Assembly: GCA_964247055.1 (NCBI GenBank)
Contig: OZ176052.1
Coordinates: forward strand, 2,976,001-3,040,000
Origin: Paragordius varius
Lineage: Eukaryota > Nematomorpha
Length of the DNA stretch: 64,000 nt
Direction of reading: 5' to 3'
Made by a program: the position numbers and the translations under genes
The notes under the pieces: model-generated
The model's database searches: none
Seen by the model: only the letters and a program-made list of their open reading frames with translations
What the model was told of the DNA's origin: nothing
Shown here: piece by piece, positions 10,365 through 21,495 of the stretch
How the letters are laid out: each line of letters begins with the position of its first letter
How positions within the stretch are numbered: position 1 is the stretch's first letter

Positions 10365-12657
10365 TGTTGTTGTTGTTGAGCTTGTAGTCGGTTATCGACC
10401 ATTAGCGATTTTGTAGGAAAACTTCCTCCATTCGGTTCTGTCGTGAGCTTTTTGAGATAGTTTTTGCAGTGACAATTTGGAAAGTGATAAGATTTCGTCT
10501 ACCCAGCGAATACGTCTGCGGCCTCTTCCTCTCTTACCATTTACTTTTCCTAACATAATATCCTTTTCCAAAGAATTGCCCCGAATAATGTGTCCAAAGT
10601 AACCGAATTTTTGTTTTATTATTTTACCCCGAAGCGTTGTTTGTGCGTTAATTTTATTTACAATGTCGATATTCTTTATTTTGTCCTTCCATGTTATACC
10701 AAGTATCTTTCTCCAGCAAAACATTTCAAACGCGTTTATTCTTTTTTCGTCTTCACTTTTGATAGTCCAGCTTTCACACCCGTATAACATGATAGGAAAG
10801 ATTAATGCATTTACTAGTCGGATTTTTGTTTTAAGGGTTATGTCATGAGATTTCCATAACTTGTAGTGTGAGGATAGAGCGCATTTGGCGATAGCTATGC
10901 GTCTTCTTATTTCTTGGGAACTGGAGCTTAAGTTGTTGATTATGCTTCCAAGGTATGTGTATTCGTTGACTACTTGAATTGTTTCGCCATTAATCCGAAG
11001 CGAGTCATAGGAATGAGGGGAGTTGATATGTAAAATTTTAGTTTTGTTGAGGTTTAATGTAAGATTGTATTTTTTGCACACATTTATAAAAGTTCGGAGA
11101 CTGTTTTCGAGGTTTGTTTGTGAATTTGCTAAGATAACCGTGTCGTCTGCGTAGTGGAGAGTCGTCAGAGTGTGACCCCCTACTTTTATTCCTGGCAGAT
11201 TTAGATCCCTCATGATACATTCCAAATATATGTTGAACAACATGGGGGATAAAATGCAGCCTTGACGCAGACCTATGTTCATTGGGCTCCAAGAGGTTGG
11301 GCCATGCGGGGTGTTAAGTGATAGGTAGGAGTTGGAGTATATGGATTTAATTAGTTTGATTAAGTGATCGGAAACTCCTATTTGTTTAAGGGCCTTCCAG
11401 AGAATGTCATGTTGAACGGTATCGAAGGCTTTAGAGAAATCCACGAAACATAGGTGTAGCTCATTTTGGAATTCACAGTTTTTTTCCATTATCCATCTAA
11501 GGTTTGAGATCATGTCTCGGCATCCTCTTTTTTCTCTAAAGCCTGCCTGTGTCATTGATATTTCCGGTTTGACATATGGTTGTAGACGGTTTTGTATTAT
11601 TTTTAGGAAAACCTTTGAGGTTTGATTGATCAATGCTATTGTACGGTAATTTTCACATAGTTTAGGATCGCCCTTTTTGAATATAGGGACCACTAGTGAT
11701 TTGTTCCAGTCCGTCGGGAATGTCGCCTCGTTGAAAATTTTTTGAAATAACGAAAGAATTAATTTTATGGGAATGTGTCTTTGTAACTCGGTAGGGATAT
11801 CATTGAATCCTTCTGCTTTGCCGGTTGATGAATGCTTCAGGGCCCATTCAATTTCTTCTTTTAGTATAGGAGGGTCATAAGTTTGTTCAGAGTTCATGGC
11901 AGTTATATTTGATTTTGAGAATAAATTTTGGATGTATTCTTCCCAGAGTTTAATTACTCCTTTTTTATCGGTTAGAAGTTTTCCGTTTGAATGAGACATA
12001 GGACCTTTGTGTATTTGTTTTTTGCGCGGTTGAATGTCTTTAATATAAGAGAAATAGTTGTGATTAAATTTAGCAGCTTGCTCGAGGTTAGCGCAGATTG
12101 TATTATAATGAGATTCTTTGTCAAATCTTATGCTTTTTTGTAGTTCATTATTAATATTTTTGTACTCAAGGGGGGTGCCCTTGGATTTTGCTACTCTTCT
12201 CTGTTCAATTAGGTCGATGCTTTGTTGTGATATGGTGAATTTTTTGTTTTTTGTTGTGGCGGGCGGTATATATTCTTTAGCTGTTTCGATGGTAATTTTG
12301 TGAATAGTAGACCAAAGATCATCTGTGTTCAATGTTTCGTATTTTAGGGATTCAAATTTATTGTTAAGGATTGGAGTAAAATCGGCAGGTATAAGTTTGT
12401 AGTTCAATTTAGTTTTGGAAAAGTTTTTTTGCGGCTGAGGAAGTTGTAGCTTTATTTTGATCTTGGCCATTAATAGGTTATGATCTGAGTTGCAGTCTGC
12501 ACTCGAGTAGCACCGGATGTTTTGAAATGAGCTTTTGTATTTTTGCATTCCTAATATGTAATCTATCTGATTCCTGTGTTTACGACACGGTGAGGTCCAG
12601 GTGTAGAGCCGTCTCTTAGGTTGTTTGAAAAACGTGTTCGCTATAAAGAGATTGGAT
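10365..12657 (-). mobile_element. RTE-like LINE, 5' truncated
   Basis: A non-LTR retrotransposon read right to left. The 5' limit is near 12657, inside the apurinic-type endonuclease; the 3' limit is a short (CAA)n tail at about 10365-10379, following only about 13 bases of 3' UTR. A very short 3' UTR with a simple-repeat tail, and an endonuclease resembling the CFDP2/BovB type, point to the RTE clade. The element is clearly richer in G+C than its surroundings and its frame is open throughout, so the insertion looks fairly young. No confident target duplication was found by eye. It lies between exportin-1 and the receptor gene. Confidence 0.85.
10392..12548 (-). CDS. LINE endonuclease (3' part) and reverse transcriptase
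   Basis: The frame from the first ATG at 12548 codes 718 residues, and the same frame stays open upstream to about 12657, reading NTFFKQPKRRLYTWTSP then RNQIDYIL, the C-terminal part of an APE-like endonuclease. It continues CNSDHNLLMAKIK (end of the endonuclease), a linker, and the reverse transcriptase with NYRTIALINQTSKVF, QAGFREKRGCRD, LCFVDFSKAFDTV, the palm motif LRQGCILSPMLFNIYL, and the catalytic HYADDTVILAN. The C-terminal part carries YGCESWTI, GYFGHIIRG and GKRGRGRRRIRWVDEI, common in RTE-type polyproteins. The product would nick target DNA and copy the element RNA at the nick. The ATG at 12548 is not the native start, because the 5' end of the element is missing. No stop or frameshift interrupts it. 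Confidence 0.9.
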   Translation of the reverse strand: MQKYKSSFQNIRCYSSADCNSDHNLLMAKIKIKLQLPQPQKNFSKTKLNYKLIPADFTPILNNKFESLKYETLNTDDLWSTIHKITIETAKEYIPPATTKNKKFTISQQSIDLIEQRRVAKSKGTPLEYKNINNELQKSIRFDKESHYNTICANLEQAAKFNHNYFSYIKDIQPRKKQIHKGPMSHSNGKLLTDKKGVIKLWEEYIQNLFSKSNITAMNSEQTYDPPILKEEIEWALKHSSTGKAEGFNDIPTELQRHIPIKLILSLFQKIFNEATFPTDWNKSLVVPIFKKGDPKLCENYRTIALINQTSKVFLKIIQNRLQPYVKPEISMTQAGFREKRGCRDMISNLRWIMEKNCEFQNELHLCFVDFSKAFDTVQHDILWKALKQIGVSDHLIKLIKSIYSNSYLSLNTPHGPTSWSPMNIGLRQGCILSPMLFNIYLECIMRDLNLPGIKVGGHTLTTLHYADDTVILANSQTNLENSLRTFINVCKKYNLTLNLNKTKILHINSPHSYDSLRINGETIQVVNEYTYLGSIINNLSSSSQEIRRRIAIAKCALSSHYKLWKSHDITLKTKIRLVNALIFPIMLYGCESWTIKSEDEKRINAFEMFCWRKILGITWKDKIKNIDIVNKINAQTTLRGKIIKQKFGYFGHIIRGNSLEKDIMLGKVNGKRGRGRRRIRWVDEILSLSKLSLQKLSQKAHDRTEWRKFSYKIANGR

Positions 12658-14571
12658 CTATAAAATTGTGTAAAAAATGTATAGAAATATTTGATTTATA
12701 TGTTTAATTTTTTAAAATACCAGTTTTGGTAGAGGTTTTGATAGAAACCTCCCGATTGTGGGCGATTTAAAAAACACTGAAACCTAATCCGCATATTCCT
12801 AAAAAAATACACATCTTTCACTGAGATACCTTAAAAACACTATACCTATGTTTTATTTAAACCATGAGAACCATTTAAAAATATGGTTATAATTGTAAAA
12901 ACCGAGCTAAATTGTACTTTATAGATTTAGAAAAATGACACATGGTAAACATTAATAACCCCGGCAACTCCAAGGGTATATAAAAACAAAAACGGTGAAC
13001 GTCCTGTTAATTTTTAAATATAACATATAAAGACAATGTTGTAACCCCTTGTCAAACGGGATGTATATAAAAAAACCGATGAATTATTACATATACATAT
13101 GGGAATCTACAATATAATTTAGAAACCGTAACATACAGTATGAATAAGTATATATTGCAAAAAATTTATTAATTATTGCCAAATAGCATATACAAAAAAG
13201 GGCAGTATTATTAGCTTATAGTTGTTTTTTCACTTTTTATTATTATTTTTGAATAATGATTCTCTTTGTTGCATTAGCAATAATTAATAGCTTTCTATAG
13301 CAATATAAACTTATTCCTACTGTAATATAACTTGTGATTCATTTCAAATAAGTAAAGTTTGATTACAAATAAAATTTTAACGAAGATAAACAAAACTTAT
13401 TAAGATAAGTTTAATAAATGTCCTCTTATTAAAATTAAGGGTTCTAAGAATATGCGCTCTATACATTCAACATAATTTGTATCAACCTCTAGAACCAAAA
13501 TTGTGCCACACCATCGATTGCAATTGCGATGCGATTAAAAAAATCTGTGAATAGGAAGATGAACATTTCCAAACCAGGGAAGGCAGAAAAAAGGTACATA
13601 ATTATAATTAATCCAATTATTATAATTAATTTGTTTTTAAAAGTTAAAATTAATTATAATTTCCAAAGATTTTTAAAAAATTCACCAAAGTAATTAAGAA
13701 AAATCGATTGCATTCAAAAGTAAATCTTAGAGCATTCTTTTAATACTAAAACATTACTTGTAAACCAAAATTATAATAATAATATTATTATGCAGACACG
13801 TCTATTTAAACACACAAGAATATGGAAAAGAGAGCCAAAAACCAAAATAACTAACCAAACACACCAAAAAAAGGATCAATACCTAGCTCTCTTACAGCTT
13901 ATTTTATATCATTTACAAATATTTGTATAGCTAGCTATTCTTGTATCAAATTAAACTGTATAGAACAAGAAATCTTTTTTTCATACATATATATATGTTT
14001 GCAGCAAAAGTTTCCAGGTTTCTTTTTTGAAGAGATGAATATCTGTTGTTTGTTATGACATGTCAATATTTATAATTCTTCTGTGATGTTTTTTACATAT
14101 ATTGTTTGTCTTTGATTCCAAAATAAAATTCCCGACCGAACATCACATCAAAACATCGTTTTTTTGTGCAAAAAAAATTTAAAATTCCAGCATCATCATT
14201 CAAAAAAAATTGATAGCGTCATGATGAAAAATTTATCTTTTCCGTTTTTTTTGAATGCTTTTACATCTATAACCATCTAAAATATTAAATAAAGCATTGG
14301 TTACCTCCATGTTAAATTTATTTTTATTATTATTAAAACAAATATTTTTATATTTCTATATTAATAGGTGTTTAATTTAATTTTCATGTTTTTATCGTTT
14401 AAATCGCTCCTTGATAAAAGGACACATCAGAATATTAATTTTCTTTGTGTTTCCGACTTTTATTTTTTGATTTGTTAATTTAAACCATTTTCCGTAAATC
14501 TAAAGATTTTCACCTATAAATAGTCCCACACATATCCTTTCTTAGTCTCTTTGATATAATAACTTTTAAAA
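12658..14571. other. Intergenic and upstream region of the receptor gene
   Basis: About 1.9 kb of A+T-rich DNA between the LINE and the receptor start codon. No open frame of interest, RNA gene or repeat copy was recognised. It presumably holds the receptor promoter, but no convincing TATA box or other site could be chosen. Confidence 0.45.
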
Positions 14572-17500
14572 ATGAATGTAATATTCATTTTTATTTACTT
14601 GGGGAGTCTAATAGTGTTTGGGGTTGGACTTAACACTCTTTTATTGGTGGCCTTGTTACATCGTATAAATAGACAACGGCGAACTGTAATAAGCCTATAC
14701 CTTTCAACTTTATGTTCCCTTAACCTCATGCTAGCCATCATATCTATCATATATTTGGAAACAAATAATACGATCAACAAAAATGTTAGAGCTAATCAAA
14801 ATAATGTTATTCCTGAAAATCCGGAAAAAAACACACAAGTAATACAAAGCATTCCAATAAACTCCTATTGGAAGCAGTCTAACCAATACATTTTTGATAT
14901 TATTCCTATGAGTCTTGATGGAATGACTCAACAATTCCCAACCGCTCCACTACATAATAAAGCCTTTGTAAAGAATAATATACTTATAAATGTGATTGAT
15001 CAAAATGTAGACCGTATATTGAATCAAGGAAACAATGAATCAAATACAATCCCTTTGGGCCATTTGAAAAGCCCTTTGAATAATTATCGATTTCTGAGTA
15101 AAAAAACTAAGCATACAATTACCTGTCGATGGGTCTTGTCGAGTACAATGTTACTGGTTTTCGCCTCTAATTTAATAGTTGTCCCACTTAGCATAGAACG
15201 GTATTGTTTTATATTTAAACTATTAGAAATATTGACTTAGTACCACGGTTATTTTTTTACTAAAAAGACATATAATAATCTTAATACCTTTTTTATACAA
15301 ATTGTTGTCATTAACCGACAGTTTTAAATTTCCAAAATCCACACACCCCGGTAGTTCTCAGAATATATGGTTTCATATAATGTTAAATAATTTAGTTTCG
15401 ACATTAAATTTGATTGGGTGCTGCGCATGGCAGTCCAAAGATTTGTTTAGATTATTAATTATATAAATGGCTTTGAACCCAATTAAAGTTAAGTAAATCC
15501 CTATAAAATATAATTTATATTTGAAAATTAATTAATTTGACCCGTAATTATTTTTATTCAAAATAATATTTTTGTCTTGTTGATTATGTCTTAATTGCTC
15601 AAATAAAAAAAAATCATATGATAAGTTGTTCAAAATTAAGATATTTACAAATATCTAAAAAGGGTAAAAAACTTTCTATCTTCTGCCATTAAAGTTACAG
15701 GGTCACAAATTTTTTCACATTTTTTATATTAGTTCGTATAGGAAATGGCATTTTTTACAGTTTTGTTCTCTTAGTAATTTTGTTTTTGTCATTAGTATTG
15801 AAAAATATCCTGTATTTAAAAAGGTTTTTTCCAAGATTGTGTTAACACACATAACAAGAGGAAAAAAAGGAACATTAATTGGAAACAAGGTTTGATATTT
15901 GACCTAAGGCATCTAAGAAAACAGTTAAACCACTTCAAAAGGCTTCTGTGTTAAATACCACAATTTTTTAAGACAAATCTCAGGGTATAACCGTTAATTA
16001 ATTATTTTCCAATTAGATGTGTTGTTCTAAATACCGCCTCCATGTTTAAAGAAATATAAAAAAAATTTTTAAATTTTAGTTAGAGCTTTTTTTCCATAAA
16101 ATAATTAGTATTCGATGGATGTTAAAGTGTATATTACTTGATATCTAATTACAGTAGTATTTATACGTCATAAAAGTCGTCACCTAATTTTTAAATAAAA
16201 ATAAAAAAAATTATATTGGAAAATTAAGTTTAATAACCAAATTTGGATATATAACTAGCTTTGATTTCCCTAAAATTAGTTGGAAAAAGATATTAATATT
16301 TATCAATTAGCCTGTATTTAGTTTAGTAGATACCCAAAATTAACTATGGTATAACCTATGTATCTAAGTTATATAAATTATTAATGTATTAAGTAATTTA
16401 CACAGGATTCTATTATAAATTATCGAATGTATGTAATTTGGCTAAATTTACGCCTAAAATATGATGTAGGATTCATACTTATTAATGATTTTATATATGG
16501 GGCAAAAAAATATTTTTGCAAAAAGTTCAGAGGCAATGTACCTACCTACCTACCTATCTATTTACAAATATCAGAATATAATTATTTTTAATGGTTATTC
16601 TACTACAGTAAAATAAATCCTCTTATGCGAATTATTTCTAATTTATAAAAATATTAATAATAATTAAAATGGGATGTTTTGGGCAATAAACACTAGGAAA
16701 CATTTAGCACTTAGCCTATTAATTATCTTGTAATTTAGTTAAAAGCTTTTTTGTCTTGTTTACAGTAGGTGGTGAGTCCACAGATAATAGATTTTGTGTA
16801 ATTTTAAGTTGCCAACCTAAGATTTGAGTAAAGATATAATCTTAAATAAAATATAAATCAAACTTGCCGAAAATTGGTCAAAATTAAAAACACTAATGAT
16901 AGATGGCTTTAATTATATCAATTTTTAAGTGTAGATTTCGTTCACGAAAAATGGGGTTTTACGCACAAAGAAATGCAAAAACCTATGCACGAAAAATATC
17001 TGTTATAACTATTTTGGTTTTAACTTTGTAATTGTAGCAGGCCAGGTTTTATAATTTAGAATATTAGACAAAAAGTTACGATACCCAATTAACTTGAATA
17101 AAATTTGATAAAAATAACTATTCGTTTTAACTATATTTTGACATCAAATTATGGCAGTATAATATGCTAAAACTTTTGCTAACAATATCTAAATTTGTTA
17201 ATTTTTCTATTTTATTTTGTTCTTCTTGAGTTTTTTGGATGTTGTAACATATGTCCAAGTATTTTAAATTATTGTATATATTATATTTCAGATGGCACCT
17301 ATATCCATAATTTTGGTGGTATTTAGAATGCTCTCTTAGAATAATTCCACTAAATGGGCATGGCTTTAATCTTTGACAAGAATTACAATATTTAATATCG
17401 TATAGTGGGTAGGGCGTTAGACTCGTTTACTGCGTGCCAAAGTTTAACCCCTGAACTACGCAAACAATGTTTTCATCATCACTGTCAGCCCTGGGCAGGC

Positions 17501-20500
17501 GAGTGTTTAAAGCCTTCACATGTCCGAATACAAATTAAGTCCTTACCCTTTAATGAAAAAAAAGGAAAAAAGAGATTTTAAACTATATATATAGATGATG
17601 AATATATTGTGGACACGATTTGAGTTAGTTTGATGACATGTTAAGAAAAACAGCCCATAAAATGAGATTACTTTTAGTTTATAAGCTTATGGTAAATTTT
17701 TATAATTACAATTTGCATATTTAACCATAACCTAACTCTAGTTTTAATAGAACTCAGGTCTGATATTTGCACTCAAATTATATCAATATGAGATAAGCAA
17801 AAAATTATGCTAGAAAGTTTTCTATTTATACAATTCTATAGACAGATATCGTTGATGAAATATTTAGAACATTATTAACTAATTTACAAATAATTATAAG
17901 GTATGTAATTACTCTCCAATTTTCGTACATTTACGTCAATCCTATTATACTAGTTTCTATACGTAATTAACTATATCGTGTATTTCATTGAACCATCCTC
18001 CTAAACAATTTTTATAATTGATGTTATGTTAACTTAATATTTTATTATTGATTTTCAGTCTAAAATTGGCCATTTTTATTCTTAAAATAGATTTATTTAA
18101 TGACAACATGGTTAAATTTAAACATAGCAAACAGTTAAAAATAATTTCCGGTTGTTGGCATAAATTAAAATTTAATTTATTTTTTATGCAAATGAATACA
18201 TTTTCTTGACTCTAAATGTAATAAATATATATAAAATTTGTCTTTTTATATAAATTTATTTTATTGTTATGAACGTAACTTTGTCTGTGTTGGGATTTTC
18301 CTGCTCATAAACATTTGAAATAAACCGACATCTCTCAAAAATTAATAAATTTTTATTTTTATTTAATTGATGATGCATAGTTATTTTTTTATATAATATA
18401 AAAATGTTTCTGCTAAAGTTTTTATACCATATATCTTATATTTAATTATTTTGGTTTATTACAATATTACAACTATAATGAATAAATTTTATACCAGCTA
18501 CTAAAAATTTGTATTTTTTTATTTAATTATAAACTGATAATAGGATCCAATAAAGTTTTTTTGAAAAACAAGAGTATTTGAGTGTGAATTTTTATTATTT
18601 CTAACATCAAATTTTCTAAAAAAAACTTTTTATTCAAGGATTAATATATAATAATTTCAAAATAAATATATTTTTTAGACATTGGATAAGTAGCTACCAA
18701 AGGTTGGGTGTGCAGTCACAAATGCGAATTTATGTTAATGGCACATTAACTAGTTTTAAACATAATACTCTTTAATGCAACAAATTAATGTAAATAATTT
18801 TTATTTTTATTTGTTAGTTAAATGTCATTCTATCACATTAAAGTAATTTAATTAATTAAATTCGCATATACTTTGTTAATTTATTATGATTTATGAGCAG
18901 TCTTTTTGACCGGTCGAAAACTTAACCTCCAGTATAACATACGTACAATGTCTTTAGAAAATGTTTTGGGAGTTACAGTGAGAATGGTGATAAAAAAATT
19001 TATTTTTTATCCAAATATTTTATTATAAAAAAAATTTCAAAGCAAATAATATTTTTTGCTGTATATAAAGCCATTAATATAATTGCGTTATGAAATGGGG
19101 AAACCCCTTTTAGGCACAAAACGGAAATTTTAGCTTATAGGTATTGGTAAATGTACATTTTAATTACTTTTATATCAAATAATCTTTATATCTCCAAACA
19201 ATATTTAGATATGTAGCCATAGTATATCCCTTCTTCAGTTTCAAAAAGAGTTGTAAAAAACGGGCCCTCAAATTAATTGTTCTGTTTCTTACAATATCCG
19301 TATCTCTAGCCATTCCATACATTCTGAAAACTCATGCGTATGAAATACCATCAATAACATTATTAGATAGTAATAATAATCTTTTTGCACAAAAATATTA
19401 TGAATTCAAAACTAATCCTGAGCAACTTTTACAAAAAGAGAATGTCAAATATATTCTTGGAGAAACTAATCGAAATAGAACCATAGCAGTATATTTTGCC
19501 AATTGGAAACAAGAAATTTCAGTTAGAAATCATCCTACAACAAAATCATTAAATAATGATATGATAGAAGTCGAAAAACAACAAGACTTCCCTACTTCAA
19601 CCATGATTTATTGTTCTAATGTATGGTCAATCCATGTACATTATATCATCTTTTTAACTGTAATCTATATCGCTGTGTTTGGCCTACCAATCATGATTAA
19701 GGCTTACACTGGTTTACGTATCTTACGTGTCTTGATACATCGTAAAAAATTACGTATGCAAGTTCAAGTCCACCATCCTCAACAAGAAAAACGATCAAGG
19801 AACAACAAAAATAAAAGACAATGTAAAAAGATAAATAATAATGCTAGAAACCATGACATTATAATTTCTAATGGAAAACACAATGGTATTATAGTTTCTA
19901 ATAGAAATGTTGTTGGATTAAGAAAAAAGGGGTGTAATATTTTGACTTGTCTATTTGTTAACAAAGTTGATAAATCACAGGCAATTAAGAATACACATCT
20001 AGTACCTACATGTAAAATGGTCGGTATTAGAGAGATGTTTACAAAAATATTTTTTAAAGATAATAATAATAAAGAAAATCATAGAACGAAGCATGGAACG
20101 GATTATATTGCAACGAAGTCAGAAGAATATAACACTCCAGGAATAATCTATCAGGGCCCAAACAAATTTAATTTTTTTAATCCGCTTCTTATTTGGCTAA
20201 GATTGCGGGGTCGAATGTTTCAGCGTAAAAGAAACCAAAAGCTTGTAAAAAATGTTACTACTGACCGCGAAACTGATAAAAAACGTTTTAACTTTGGACA
20301 TATCCTAGGCAGTTCAACAATGTATTCGACTACATCTTCATCCATATCTGGTCGATCGATATTGTTGCTATCATCCTACAATAAGAAAAAGACTAATGCC
20401 ATTGGAAAAAATAAATATTGTTCGACCACCTCATCGTCAAATTTCGTGTCCACGTCTGCGACAGGCACAACCAATTTTTCGTCTGCTAGAACTGTCCCCT

Positions 20501-21495
20501 CGTCAATAGTTTTAGACTCGGATGTTTTTGATGAAACAACCTCTAACGGCTTTCAAACCACCAAACAAATAACTCGATCAAACCATAACTGTAGTAAAAA
20601 GTTACAAGTAGAACCAACACAAGATGTCATATATGAAGCACCGTCGGTGGAAGGTGGAATACAAATTGTGATAAATGAAGAGATCTCCATAATATCTGCT
20701 GTCGAAAGCCCTCCTAACATTCGATTGGCTTCAGACTTAGCTATGTCAGACACTCTGACAATACCAATGTTAAAATCAAATACAGATATAAAGTCTAATA
20801 AAACAGATGGTCCTTTAAGTGCTGTGATTCAAACAAACCCTACTTTCCCAAACGTACAATACCTGTCCATAACTATGAATGCACACAGTAACAAAAAGGA
20901 TAATCTTTGCCCATCTCAACGTAGCTCCATATCAGAGGTTGAAAGAAAGAGTGTGGATACCCTGTCTTTACTTACAGATTTATCAAGCATAAATGACATA
21001 AATGGAACAAATAATAATAGGAATGTTATCGCTATTGATACAAGTAAAATACCACTGTTATCTGACCCTCATCAGCCTACCGTCACAGAGAATCATAACA
21101 TAGATAAAAATGATCAAAAAGATTCAAACTTATATTTGCATAAACGGTTAAAAACTGGTAGAGAATTTCAACGACACGTAACAGTCCCCAAAAAACGGAT
21201 TAAACATCAAACGATGTCAACTATAATTTTAATACATTTTATCGCTACCGTACCGCACTTAATTTTGAATGGGATAATGTTATACGTGCTTATAATGGAG
21301 TATATCACAACAAGTCATCCCATGAACGGCCTAAGAAATGAAAATTCTATTTTCCGTAACTTATATTACCTCATTAAAATGGGCGCAATAATTGATCCCA
21401 TTACGATTGTTATTACACGAAGGGGCTTAAAAATGGCCATAAATCGGATTATCTATAAAATGTTTTGTAAATTATGTAGAATATTTAAAAAATAA
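14572..21495 (+). CDS. Orphan rhodopsin-class (class A) G protein-coupled receptor
   Basis: Two exons, 14572-15200 and 19209-21495, are joined in phase 2 across a 4008-bp intron and give 971 residues. The junction rebuilds SIERYVAIVYPF, the E/DRY signature at the end of helix 3, which supports the splice. Approximate helices: TM1 5-28 (with the conserved Asn in GVGLNTLLL), TM2 41-65, TM3 186-210, TM4 229-249, TM5 352-375, TM6 879-905 (with IATVPHL), TM7 927-947. Cys185 before TM3 and Cys345 in loop 2 could form the usual disulfide. Odd points: an outer loop 1 of about 118 residues, a cytoplasmic loop 3 of about 500 residues rich in Ser, Asn and basic stretches, no LAxxD in TM2, and DPITI in place of NPxxY in TM7. 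The ligand is unknown; a peptide-type receptor is a guess. AATAAA overlaps the stop codon. Confidence 0.85.
17403..17575 (+). mobile_element. tRNA-derived SINE-like unit in receptor intron
   Basis: The head TAGTGGGTAGGGCGTTAGAC resembles a tRNA D-arm/A box, and GTTTAACCCC 30 bases further resembles a B box. A more G+C-rich body follows (GCCCTGGGCAGGCGAGTG) and then an A-rich tail at about 17553-17570. This is the layout of a tRNA-derived SINE. It does not fold as an intact tRNA and only one copy is seen here. It lies within the 4-kb intron of the receptor, which otherwise holds nothing I recognise. Confidence 0.6.

Noticed and set aside
11038-11292. 84-codon frame inside the LINE in another frame
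   Set aside because: It lies in an alternative frame of the reverse transcriptase and has no independent features.
19779-20753. Minus-strand frames opposite the receptor exon
   Set aside because: They are antisense shadows of the long inner loop 3 coding region.
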